Shown in pieces: positions 1 to 6,777 of a stretch of DNA of 9,122 nucleotides (its first letter is position 1; each line of letters opens with the position of its first letter). The stretch lies in the NCBI GenBank assembly GCA_934630995.1, contig CAKTXU010000049.1, positions 1 to 9,122 of the forward strand, read 5' to 3'. This stretch comes from an uncultured Eubacteriales bacterium (GTDB lineage Bacteria; Bacillota; Clostridia; Oscillospirales; Acutalibacteraceae). The notes below the pieces were generated by a model, which was not told where the DNA came from, did not search any database, and saw only the letters and a list, made by a program, of their open reading frames with translations. Both the position numbers and the translations under genes were made by a program.

Positions 1-290
1 TGACCATCCGCCGCAACCGGTTCCTGCGCAGCGGCAGCGGCTGGGGACCGGCCATTCTCGTCAATATCGACTGTGCGGGAGAGCCTGCCATCTCCCACAG
101 GAACCTGTGCATCGAGGACAATCTCATCGACCGGAAGGGCATGGCCGGAGGAATCGCCGTCAGCGCGGCGGACGGGGTGCTCATCCGGAACAACCGGATC
201 TGTTGCGACGGCGAGCCGATTGCGGTGGCGAACTCCCAACGGGCGGAGCTGGAAAACAATCAAACCTGTGAAGTGGGGACGATGGAATGA
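1..290 (+). CDS. Right-handed parallel beta-helix protein, C-terminal end (partial)
   Basis: Frame 3 is open from the window edge to a TGA at 288-290, giving 95 visible residues. The rest of the gene lies upstream of the window. The peptide shows the short repeating pattern of parallel beta-helix coils: IRRNRF, CIEDNLIDRKG, GVLIRNNRICCDG and AELENNQT. Each coil has alternating hydrophobic residues ending in an Asn-rich turn (N-N or D-N). This fold occurs in pectin lyases, GH28-type polygalacturonases and related polysaccharide-active proteins, and also in proteins of unknown function. Catalytic residues usually sit in the missing part, so the reaction cannot be called. The stop overlaps the start of the SGNH hydrolase by four bases (ATGA), so the two are almost certainly co-transcribed and translationally coupled. 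Beta-helix assignment is fairly secure; a role on a polysaccharide is inferred from the neighbours. Confidence 0.75.
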   Translation, partial: TIRRNRFLRSGSGWGPAILVNIDCAGEPAISHRNLCIEDNLIDRKGMAGGIAVSAADGVLIRNNRICCDGEPIAVANSQRAELENNQTCEVGTME

Positions 291-961
291 AACCGGCAAC
301 AATCATCAAACCAGGCTGTTTTCAGCATGAAACGGATAAAAAACGGGATGAGTTCGACTATCACAACGAATCCATCATCACCCACGGGGCGCCGGTGGAT
401 CTGCTCTTTATCGGCGACTCCATCACCCATCTCTGGGAGGTGGAGGATTATTTCCTGAAATTCGGCCGGGTGGTGAATCGGGGCATTTGCGGGGATCTGG
501 TGGAGCTGCTCCACCGGCGGTTCGCCGCCGACGTGATCCAACTGAAGCCGCGGCTGGCGGTGGTGATGGTGGGCGTGAACAATACCTGGGTGATGTGTTC
601 CACAGAAGCGGAGCGGATGCAACAGGTGGAAGACGAAACCTGCGCCTTTATCCTCGGGGAATACCGGGGAATTTTGGAGGACGCCAAGGCGGCGGGGATC
701 GAGCTGCTGGTCTGTTCCCTGACGCCGGTGGACTGCGGCCTACCCCAAAACAGACTTATTCAGCACGTCAACCGGGAACTGAAGCCCCTGGCTGAAAGTT
801 ACGGCTACGCCTTTGTCGATTACCATCCCCATCTGACCCGGGAGGACGGCTGTACCCTGCGGGAGGATCTGTCCTGGGATCGGCTCCATCCCCACGTGCT
901 TGGATTCGATATCATGGCCCGGGTGCTCATGCCGTTTCTGGAGGAACGGCTGTGTTATTAG
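287..961 (+). CDS. SGNH/GDSL-family hydrolase, likely carbohydrate esterase
   Basis: This 224-residue protein has the conserved SGNH blocks in order. Block I is FIGDSIT with nucleophile Ser45. Block II is GICGD with oxyanion-hole Gly69. Block III is GVNN with Asn98. Block V is DRLHP with Asp198 and His201. The length fits a compact single-domain member of the family. No signal peptide or membrane segment is visible, so it is probably cytoplasmic. Family members remove acetyl or other acyl groups from sugars, or act as lipases or platelet-activating-factor-acetylhydrolase-like enzymes. The glycosidase neighbours favour a sugar esterase, which is inference. The ATG at 287 overlaps the upstream stop (ATGA), and the weak GGGG just before it fits translational coupling. 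Codon use is odd: 14 of 15 arginines are CGG, one is AGA and none is CGC or CGT, unlike the mixed arginine codons of the next gene. The family call is confident; the substrate is unknown. Confidence 0.9.
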   Translation: MKPATIIKPGCFQHETDKKRDEFDYHNESIITHGAPVDLLFIGDSITHLWEVEDYFLKFGRVVNRGICGDLVELLHRRFAADVIQLKPRLAVVMVGVNNTWVMCSTEAERMQQVEDETCAFILGEYRGILEDAKAAGIELLVCSLTPVDCGLPQNRLIQHVNRELKPLAESYGYAFVDYHPHLTREDGCTLREDLSWDRLHPHVLGFDIMARVLMPFLEERLCY

Positions 962-968
962 GAAGGAG
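961..968 (+). promoter_or_regulatory. Shine-Dalgarno site that fixes the start of the MGH1-like gene
   Basis: GGAAGGAG begins at the last base of the upstream TAG stop and lies nine bases before the ATG at 978. An in-frame ATG at 900 exists, but it falls inside the SGNH gene in another frame, has no comparable site and would add 26 residues that look like shadow translation. The start at 978 is therefore preferred. Confidence 0.85.
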
Positions 969-977
969 AGAATTTAC

Positions 978-2606
978 ATGTTTCAGGCTACGCGGGTCCC
1001 TATGAGCTGCTGTATGTCCAACGTCACCCTTGTCTTTAAGGAAAACAAGCTGCGCTTCCGGTACAACGACCAGCGGTATGAAAGGTTTTATGTCGAGCTG
1101 CCGGAGGACGCCCGTATCGAGGTCCTTCCCGGAAAATTCACCGTCCGCAGCGGGGAGGGAGAATTTTCCGTTGCTCTCTACGGCAAATCCACCTTCCTGC
1201 TGCGCGGCACGGCGCCCTTGACCGTGCGGATGTTCCCCCAGACGGATTATGACGCGGATTTCGGCCTGCGCTTTGGCGACTGCGTTTATCTGCGGGACAC
1301 CTGCGGGGAGCGCATGCACTACATTACCTGCCGGCAGGGGGACATGGCCTTTTATCAGACCCGTAAGCATGGGGCGATTTGCGCGGGCGACATTCATTTT
1401 GTTTTTACCCCCGGGGAGGACGGGGTATTCGAGGCGGTGTTTACCAAACGGATTTCGCAGAGCGGGAATTACCATGAACCGGCGCCGTCCTTTGACGCGT
1501 GCGTGCAGGCGGCCGCGGACAGCTTCGCGGAGTGGGAGCGTCGGCTGCGTCCGCGGGACGAGCTGGACAGGGAGGCCATTTTTGTCCTGTGGGCCAATAC
1601 GCTGGCGCCCGACGGGCTGATGACCCTGCCGGCGGTATGCCCCGGAAAAAATCACATGGACCGCGCCTGGTGCCACGACGGCAGTCTGGTCGCGATGGCG
1701 CTGGCGGACGGGCTTCCGGATCTGGCGGCCAAGCAGCTGCTGCTTAATTTTGACTATATTGACGACGACGGGAATCTCCCCGACGCGATCGGCGGATGCG
1801 AAATGATATGGAACACCACCAAGGTTCCGCTGCAGGGCTTCGCGCTGCAGTATATGCTCGAAAAAAATCCGAATATTCTTACGCCGGAGCAGGAGCGGCA
1901 GTTTTATGACGTTATGTCCCGCAATCTGCAATGGTGGCTGACCGGGCGCGAGTTTGCCCCCTGCATCTGGCACGGTAACGAAGCCGGGGACGATAACTCC
2001 ACAAGCTTCGACCGGTATCCGGCCGTGCAATCGCCGGTTCTTCAGGCGGAGCTGGCACTGCTGAGCAAGCAGCTATCCCGTCTGGCTGAGCGGCTTGGCA
2101 AGCCGGAGGACAGCCAGCGTTACGCGGAGGAAAGCAAACGGCTGGGGGCAGAGATCACCGCCCGCTTCTTTGACGGCAAGCAGCTGTTTGTGCGTCCGCT
2201 GGACGATCTGACGCCGTTTTACGCGCGCAGCTCCTATCCCTACAAAGCGCTCATCGGGCATGAGTTCATGAGCGGCGCGGACAGGGAAGCCATCGTGCGT
2301 GTCATCCGCGAGACGCTGCTTTGCGACTATGGCGTCGTGTCCGAGCCCATCGACAGCCCGGACTACATTGCCGGCGATTATGAGAGCTATTTCCGCGGAT
2401 CGGTCTGGTGGTCCACACAAATCATGATCGTGGTCGCCCTGCGGCAGATGGGCGAGAAAGCGCTGGCCGATGATATTGTCAGCCGTTACCGCAAGACGCT
2501 GGAAAAGGCGGGCTTCCGGGAAGCTGCCAACGCGGAGAACGGGGAGGGAACCTGTCTGGTCGGCTACTCGGCCACAGCCGCGGCCTGGCTGATCATCAGC
2601 CGGTAG
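978..2606 (+). CDS. Glycoside hydrolase, (alpha/alpha)6 barrel, GH63/MGH1-like
   Basis: This is a 542-residue protein. Residues 1-165 look like a beta-rich N-terminal domain. From about 195 onward it resembles the (alpha/alpha)6 barrel shared by GH63 glucosidases and mannosylglycerate-hydrolase-like proteins. Landmarks are AWCHDGSLVAMALADG (230-245), the acidic IDDDGNLPDAI (261-271), GNEAGDDNSTSFD (333-345), YFRGSVWWST (471-480) and the C-terminal FREAANAENGEG (513-524). By analogy with the SGxDNS motif of GH63, Asp339 is the likely general acid. Glu515 is the best candidate base, with Glu523 as an alternative. These assignments come from motif position only. No signal peptide is visible, so cytoplasmic action on imported oligosaccharides is likely. 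The gene follows the SGNH hydrolase by 16 bases and is the last in the operon before a terminator. GH37 or another barrel family is possible; linkage specificity cannot be read from the sequence. Confidence 0.78.
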   Translation: MFQATRVPMSCCMSNVTLVFKENKLRFRYNDQRYERFYVELPEDARIEVLPGKFTVRSGEGEFSVALYGKSTFLLRGTAPLTVRMFPQTDYDADFGLRFGDCVYLRDTCGERMHYITCRQGDMAFYQTRKHGAICAGDIHFVFTPGEDGVFEAVFTKRISQSGNYHEPAPSFDACVQAAADSFAEWERRLRPRDELDREAIFVLWANTLAPDGLMTLPAVCPGKNHMDRAWCHDGSLVAMALADGLPDLAAKQLLLNFDYIDDDGNLPDAIGGCEMIWNTTKVPLQGFALQYMLEKNPNILTPEQERQFYDVMSRNLQWWLTGREFAPCIWHGNEAGDDNSTSFDRYPAVQSPVLQAELALLSKQLSRLAERLGKPEDSQRYAEESKRLGAEITARFFDGKQLFVRPLDDLTPFYARSSYPYKALIGHEFMSGADREAIVRVIRETLLCDYGVVSEPIDSPDYIAGDYESYFRGSVWWSTQIMIVVALRQMGEKALADDIVSRYRKTLEKAGFREAANAENGEGTCLVGYSATAAAWLIISR

Positions 2607-2614
2607 AATCAAAG

Positions 2615-2644
2615 AGGACGCCGTGAAAACCTTCACGGCGTCCT
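2615..2644. terminator. Perfect 13-bp hairpin between convergent operons, probable bidirectional terminator
   Basis: AGGACGCCGTGAA (2615-2627) pairs perfectly with TTCACGGCGTCCT (2632-2644) around an AACC loop. It begins eight bases after the TAG of the plus-strand glycoside hydrolase and lies 47 bases past the TAA of the minus-strand GH38 gene. The plus-strand tail is TTGTTCGTT and the minus-strand tail is CTCTTTGATT. Both are T-rich but interrupted, so the stem is strong while the U-tracts are modest. The rest of the 85-base convergent gap, 2645-2691, shows nothing else. Confidence 0.8.
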
Positions 2645-2691
2645 TGTTCGTTCAAGAAACATCGTCATGCGCGGCGCGCTGTCGGATACGT

Positions 2692-4944
2692 TTAGCCGAC
2701 GCGCAGGGTCATAATTTTTTTCGGGGGGATGGAAACGGAGGTGCTCCAGTCGCCGCTTTCCTCGCAAAGCATGGTGCAGCAGCGCAGGCGCGCGGGCCGG
2801 CCGCCGAGGTGAATTTTCGCGACGCACCCCTCGCCGCCGATGTCATACAAACGGACGAAGAGGCGCCCCTTATCGGTGAAAAGGGCGGAGAGCTCACAAC
2901 CCGGCGCATCGATGGTTAGCGCGGTCAAGGCGGGAGAATACCGGGTTTCAAACACCGGCTGCGCAAAATCAACCGCCTCATGCAAAAGCTGGTGATCACG
3001 CATACCGTCCGCAAAGGCGCGGATGGCGTAACGGTAGCTGTAGCGCCCCTGCATCAGATGGACGCCGCTGTTATCCTGCGATATCATCGAAGCGTTGATG
3101 GTGCCCTGGGCGTCGTCCCATATATGATGCATGGCAAAGGCAAGCGGAATTGAGCAGACGCCTTCGTCCTCGCGGTCAAGGCAAACGCCGCCCTCGCTGT
3201 AAACCGCGATGCCGTCGGAACCGTCGGTGACGGCGGCGAGGTAATAGCCTTGCACATAACGCTCCACGGTGCGTTCACAGGCAAACGGACGGTCGCATAT
3301 GCCGGTCCGCTCCTCCCGCAAGGCGGGCAGCAGGATCATCCGCAGCTTTTCCTCATGGATATACGCGGAAAACGGATCGTGGATATCGCCGCTTTTGCGG
3401 CCAATCATCCTGCCGTCGGCGCAAAGCTCCATGTCGAAAGTTATTTCCGGGCATGCATCGTTAAAATGCCAGCGGATAGTATAGGCCATCTCGGCTATTT
3501 GGCCCTTTTCCACCAGCCGAAGAGCGCCGCCGTTCAAACGGAAGGCTTCTATTCTTCCGGTGGACTGGCAGTCTTTGCCGTCGATGACGCCGCGTAGATA
3601 GCCGCTTCTTCCGGCAAACAGCTTTTTACCATCCGCAAGGATTTGTGAAAAGCCCCCCTGCGGGTGGGGCGTGACCGTAAAGCGCTTTGTTTTATATTCG
3701 CCGCACATTGGCTCAGGAATTTCTGTGGCGGCGGGAACTGCCTCCGTCAACCCGAAGGGGGCGATCCCGCTCAGCTCACGCATCGACGGGTTGAAACGGT
3801 GTGAGACACCGTCGCGGGGGAGCAGCAGCGAGAGCTGTTCGATCAGCCTGCCGAAAGCGGCGTCATATGCGCGGCACATCCGCGCGCTGTCATGTAAGCA
3901 ACCGACGATCTGAATATCATGGTGCTGTAAAACCAGCAGCTTTTGCCAGCAATCCTGAAAGAGCCGTTCACAGGTTTCCCGCGCGCCGTCGTCGATAGCG
4001 GACAGCGCCACAAGCCGTTCAAGCGCCGCAAGCTGCTTTTCACTGCCGGAGACCTTCCGCATCATGTCTCCGCCCATAAAGCCCCAGGGCAGCCTTACGG
4101 GAAAATCTTCGTTTCCGGGGCTGAAGCGGAAATCCGTGTCCGGCAGTCTGTCAAGGAGCTCGTCGCACGTACAAAAATCCTGATACCCGGGGTTTTCCGC
4201 ACACCATTGAAGGACAGACTCCGGCTGCCTCGGGTCGTCGGCGTGCGTCGCCGCTAAAGGACCGTCAATGACGACGGAAAATTTTTCGCGGAACGCGGAC
4301 AGGGTGGGAAAATTTTCTCCACCCTCGCCGAACAGGATCTGGTTGTCGATCATTCCGTCGCCGAACGGCGCGTCGGAACACAAAGGAGTGTGCGGCGCCG
4401 GGATGGCCGGCGCGTTCTCGCCCACATAAGACGGCAGAGCTTTGATGGCGGAGCCGTCGGCCCCTTCCCAGAGCACCGAAGGCCGGTTGATCTGTGGGAC
4501 GGCTCCGTACATCAGGAAATGATCCCTGAGCACGGCCCCGGTAAAGCCGCAGCCCAGGAGAATCTGCGGAAGCTGTGCGTGAAATGTGTGTTCGCTGGAA
4601 ATATAGGTCGACAGCTTTTGCCCGAAATGGCGCGCAGACGCGTCCACGGCGTAGGAGATTTGCCGGATATTAGACTCAGGGCTGATGAAGCAGCTCAGAG
4701 GCTGCCCATAGGTGCAGGCGGCGTTGAAATAACGGCCGCCATCGGCGCTGAAAAGCTGCATGAGCCGTTGATAGGTATCGGGGTGTTCGTCGCGGAGAAA
4801 ATCATAGCTGAACGCCTCCGTGTCAAGCCCAACTTTAAAAAAGCTATACTTGTTGAGCCGCTCTGCGCTTGTGCGGAGTACACGGTCAACCGAGGCGGCC
4901 GACCACAGGATAATCCCCAGATGATCACAGGTGCAAATCAACAT
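2692..4944 (-). CDS. GH38 alpha-mannosidase-like protein with an altered zinc motif
   Basis: This is a 750-residue protein, within the GH38 size range. Family-like features in order are: an N-terminal DHLGIILW (7-14) where GH38 has HxDxxW; TYGQPL and ESNIRQ (78-95); SEHTFHAQLPQIL (117-129), the segment that holds the nucleophile in classical members; a helical middle region; QHHDIQIVG (340-348), matching the zinc-ligand HHD motif; and a beta-rich C-terminal half with YSYRYAIRAF (635-644) ending in the usual PPKKIMTLRV. Typical members cleave alpha-mannosides with a bound Zn. Here Gly10 stands where the HxD Asp is expected, and the nucleophile segment is divergent, so activity or specificity may differ. 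There is no signal peptide. The frame is open further upstream to 5199, but that part overlaps the esterase gene and reads as shadow. The start at 4944 is supported by a GAGGAG site and by where homology begins. It lies 46 bases after the esterase stop, so the two are probably one operon. Confidence 0.8.
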   Translation of the reverse strand: MLICTCDHLGIILWSAASVDRVLRTSAERLNKYSFFKVGLDTEAFSYDFLRDEHPDTYQRLMQLFSADGGRYFNAACTYGQPLSCFISPESNIRQISYAVDASARHFGQKLSTYISSEHTFHAQLPQILLGCGFTGAVLRDHFLMYGAVPQINRPSVLWEGADGSAIKALPSYVGENAPAIPAPHTPLCSDAPFGDGMIDNQILFGEGGENFPTLSAFREKFSVVIDGPLAATHADDPRQPESVLQWCAENPGYQDFCTCDELLDRLPDTDFRFSPGNEDFPVRLPWGFMGGDMMRKVSGSEKQLAALERLVALSAIDDGARETCERLFQDCWQKLLVLQHHDIQIVGCLHDSARMCRAYDAAFGRLIEQLSLLLPRDGVSHRFNPSMRELSGIAPFGLTEAVPAATEIPEPMCGEYKTKRFTVTPHPQGGFSQILADGKKLFAGRSGYLRGVIDGKDCQSTGRIEAFRLNGGALRLVEKGQIAEMAYTIRWHFNDACPEITFDMELCADGRMIGRKSGDIHDPFSAYIHEEKLRMILLPALREERTGICDRPFACERTVERYVQGYYLAAVTDGSDGIAVYSEGGVCLDREDEGVCSIPLAFAMHHIWDDAQGTINASMISQDNSGVHLMQGRYSYRYAIRAFADGMRDHQLLHEAVDFAQPVFETRYSPALTALTIDAPGCELSALFTDKGRLFVRLYDIGGEGCVAKIHLGGRPARLRCCTMLCEESGDWSTSVSIPPKKIMTLRVG

Positions 4945-4953
4945 AATCCCATT

Positions 4954-4959
4954 CTCCTC
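4954..4959 (-). promoter_or_regulatory. Shine-Dalgarno site of the GH38-like gene
   Basis: On the minus strand GAGGAG lies nine bases before the ATG at 4944-4942. It sits in the short gap after the esterase stop and decides the start against longer in-frame extensions that would run into the esterase gene. Confidence 0.8.
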
Positions 4960-4990
4960 AATCAGTATTGGCGGTTGTCTAGCGGGCGTA

Positions 4991-6535
4991 TCATCGGGCT
5001 GTTGAAACCGCGTCCCAATCGTCGGTACGGAAGGGGTGGAGGGGGATGCCCGCCTCGTTGTAGATATTCCCGCCCTTGTGATACTGGTGGAAGCAGTCGC
5101 GTACGGCGACGGGATGGGGGACGTTTTCGGAGCCCACCAGGATTTTGTCCCCCCGCAGGTCCGCCCAGGCGGGATAAAAGACCCGATCCTCTCCGGCAAT
5201 ATAGAATTCCCGGGGCCATTGGCGCATGACGAAGGCGCGGACGTTGTCGAAGGACAGGAGAAGGCTTCCCTCTTGTTTTTCCAACGACCTGTAAACCGGG
5301 CCGTCGGCGGGAATATCCCGGTTGTAGGTATGCTTCAGGGCCAGGAGCGCCAGGCGATGGGCCAGGCTGTCCTTTTCCAGCGGATGAATGTCGAACTCGT
5401 CCCCCAGCTCCTGGGTGGTGGCCAGATAGTTATAGGGATACTCCCGGGTGGCGGCAAGCTGCTGCTCCCGGAGGAAGGGCCAGCCCGCGTTATCCTCCAC
5501 GGAATCGTTGTGGGGGGCCAGCTCACAGGCGTAGAAAGGCATAGCGGGATTCTGGAAAGCCAGGCGCCAGGCGTCCATCATGACGCCGTATTTTTCCTTG
5601 TAATCCCTGTCAAAGCCGTTGGATTCGCCCTGATACCAGAGTACCCCCCGGAAGGAATAGGGGACGATTCGCTCCAGCATGGTTTCCCAGAGACAGCCGG
5701 GGCGGCTGGAGGAATAGGGGCCGTAATAGGGCATACCGGGAAAGCCGTTATCGGAAAAGGCCATGGTTTCCGTTCCGCACACAAAGCGCGGCCCCATGTT
5801 CAGGGGATCGTCGAACATTTTCGGGCCGCAGGCGGAGAAATACGCCAGGGAATCGGCGGCGAATTTTTCAAAAATCACCTCGTTTTCCGCCGGATCAACC
5901 TTGGCCAGCGCTTCCTCATAAGCGGCCAGCGGCGCCTCCAGACATTTGTGGCGTGTGAATTCTTCATAAGGGATGAAGGTTTCGATGACCTTCCCCCCCT
6001 CACAGCAGTCGATGACACCGACGGGGATATCCAGCGCCTGCTGCAGCTCCCGGGCGAAGTAATACCCCACCGCCGAGAAATGCGGCACCACCGCCTTGCA
6101 GGCAGGCGACCAGGGGGTGTCCATGTTCGTGGAATGCTCGAAAGTCCAGCTGGATACAGGATAGTCCTTTTTCCAAATATGCGGGACCTTGAACAGCCGG
6201 ATTCGGTCGTTTTCACAGGTTTCGGCATACTGCTTTCCTCCAAGGGTGCGGAAAACCGGCATCTCCATGTTGGATTGGCCCCCCGCCAGGAAAATCTCAC
6301 CGATGAGGATATCCCGTATAACGGTTTTTTCACCGTTCAGGATAATCGTCATCGTATGAGGGCCTCCCGCGGGCAGGGGCGGGAGGGTGACCAGCCAGCG
6401 GCCGTCCGCGCTGTCCACCGCCGCCCGCTGCCCGCAGAGGCATACCTCTGCCCGGCCGTCCCCCTCGCCGAAGACCCGGATGGGCAGATCCCGCTGCAGC
6501 ATCATGTGATCCGTGAACAGGAAGGATAGCTTCAT
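4991..6535 (-). CDS. Sialate O-acetylesterase-like carbohydrate esterase (SASA family)
   Basis: This is a 514-residue protein. The N-terminus has the family opening (FTDHMMLQRDLPIRVFGEG, 7-25) and a beta-sandwich region to about residue 80. The SGNH-like catalytic core follows: LAGGQSNMEMP (83-93) with nucleophile Ser88, then GVLWYQGESN (297-306), then ELGDEFDIHPLEK (376-388), where His384 is the likely catalytic His with Asp382 beside it. The C-terminus keeps the family block FYPAWADL (453-460), PVAVRD (475-480) and PFRTDDW (501-507). Members remove O-acetyl groups from sialic acids or from plant-type sugars such as acetylated xylan; bacterial homologues often act on plant or host glycans. 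There is no signal peptide, so it is probably cytoplasmic. The start at 6535 has a modest GGGGG site seven bases upstream (6543-6547). It is first in an operon with the GH38-like gene and has its own promoter. The family is secure, the exact sugar is not. Confidence 0.92.
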   Translation of the reverse strand: MKLSFLFTDHMMLQRDLPIRVFGEGDGRAEVCLCGQRAAVDSADGRWLVTLPPLPAGGPHTMTIILNGEKTVIRDILIGEIFLAGGQSNMEMPVFRTLGGKQYAETCENDRIRLFKVPHIWKKDYPVSSWTFEHSTNMDTPWSPACKAVVPHFSAVGYYFARELQQALDIPVGVIDCCEGGKVIETFIPYEEFTRHKCLEAPLAAYEEALAKVDPAENEVIFEKFAADSLAYFSACGPKMFDDPLNMGPRFVCGTETMAFSDNGFPGMPYYGPYSSSRPGCLWETMLERIVPYSFRGVLWYQGESNGFDRDYKEKYGVMMDAWRLAFQNPAMPFYACELAPHNDSVEDNAGWPFLREQQLAATREYPYNYLATTQELGDEFDIHPLEKDSLAHRLALLALKHTYNRDIPADGPVYRSLEKQEGSLLLSFDNVRAFVMRQWPREFYIAGEDRVFYPAWADLRGDKILVGSENVPHPVAVRDCFHQYHKGGNIYNEAGIPLHPFRTDDWDAVSTAR

Positions 6536-6586
6536 GACAATACCCCCGTATATTTATCAACTAAAATCACAACTGAGCACAGACCA

Positions 6587-6615
6587 AGGATACTCCATTT
6601 TTAATGAAAAGTCAA
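6587..6615 (-). promoter_or_regulatory. Sigma-70/SigA-type promoter of the esterase-GH38 operon
   Basis: On the minus strand a -35 box TTGACT (6615-6610, five of six matches to consensus) is followed by exactly 17 bases and a -10 box TATCCT (6592-6587, four of six). The predicted start is near 6580, giving a leader of about 45 bases to the ATG at 6535. The spacing and AT-rich spacer support it, and no better candidate is seen nearby. The -10 is imperfect, so the promoter may need activation. Confidence 0.62.
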
Positions 6616-6640
6616 TCGCCCGGCGCGGATTTATTGTCTG

Positions 6641-6671
6641 GGACGACGCGTGAAATTTTCACGACCCGTCC
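6641..6671. repeat. Imperfect inverted repeat upstream of the esterase promoter
   Basis: The outer arms GGACG (6641-6645) and CGTCC (6667-6671) and the inner arms CGTGAAA (6649-6655) and TTTCACG (6657-6663) are complementary, separated by a three-by-three mismatch. The inner core is nearly a perfect palindrome with one central T, the geometry of a dimeric regulator's operator. It lies 25 bases upstream of the -35 box. It could also act as an RNA hairpin ending the cyclase transcript, but no T-run follows on either strand. Its sequence resembles the hairpin at 2615-2644. Confidence 0.5.
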
Positions 6672-6723
6672 AGCCCTGCCGCGGCGTGCTATTTTGAAGG
6701 GAACGGCCGCAGACAGGGAGCGG

Positions 6724-6760
6724 GCGCCGCGAAAGCCCCGGCTTCGGCTATCCGCGGCGC
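6724..6760. repeat. GC-rich inverted repeat downstream of the sensor cyclase
   Basis: GCGCCGCG (6724-6731) is the exact reverse complement of CGCGGCGC (6753-6760), with a possible inner AGCC/GGCT pairing. It lies 17 bases beyond the TAA of the minus-strand cyclase gene, where a terminator or mRNA-stabilising hairpin is expected. No T-tract follows on the minus strand, so it is not called as an intrinsic terminator. Confidence 0.4.
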
Positions 6761-6777
6761 TATCGAATATGGTGCGC

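Larger units (their letters stand above)
6536..6777. other. Intergenic region between the sensor cyclase and the esterase operon
   Basis: This 242-base stretch contains no convincing gene. It holds the esterase-operon promoter (6587-6615), two inverted repeats (6641-6671 and 6724-6760) and the esterase leader. The part from 6536 to about 6610 is AT-rich; the part nearer the cyclase gene is GC-rich. No tRNA-like or recognisable riboswitch structure is seen. Confidence 0.7.

Noticed and set aside
927..2030. A 367-residue minus-strand open frame opposite the MGH1-like gene
   Set aside because: Its composition is shadow-like (rich in G, R, P, V, H), it has no family motifs, and the plus strand has a strong Shine-Dalgarno site and conserved glycosidase motifs.
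3796..3814. Short perfect inverted repeat (ACGGTGT-GAG-ACACCGT) inside the GH38-like gene
   Set aside because: It lies in coding sequence (DGVSHRF), has no T-tract or nearby promoter, and a 7-bp match is easily incidental.
4390..5229. A 279-residue plus-strand open frame over the GH38 start and the esterase end
   Set aside because: It spans two minus-strand genes and their gap, has an arginine-rich low-complexity translation and no supported start site.
5036..6529. A 497-residue open frame on the plus strand covering almost all of the esterase gene
   Set aside because: It is antisense to a gene with clear family motifs, shows no recognisable domain and is expected in GC-rich DNA, where the opposite frame often lacks stops.
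6551..6566. AT-rich, partly symmetrical sequence in the esterase leader considered as an operator
   Set aside because: Only the outer four bases of each arm are complementary; the symmetry is too weak to support a site.
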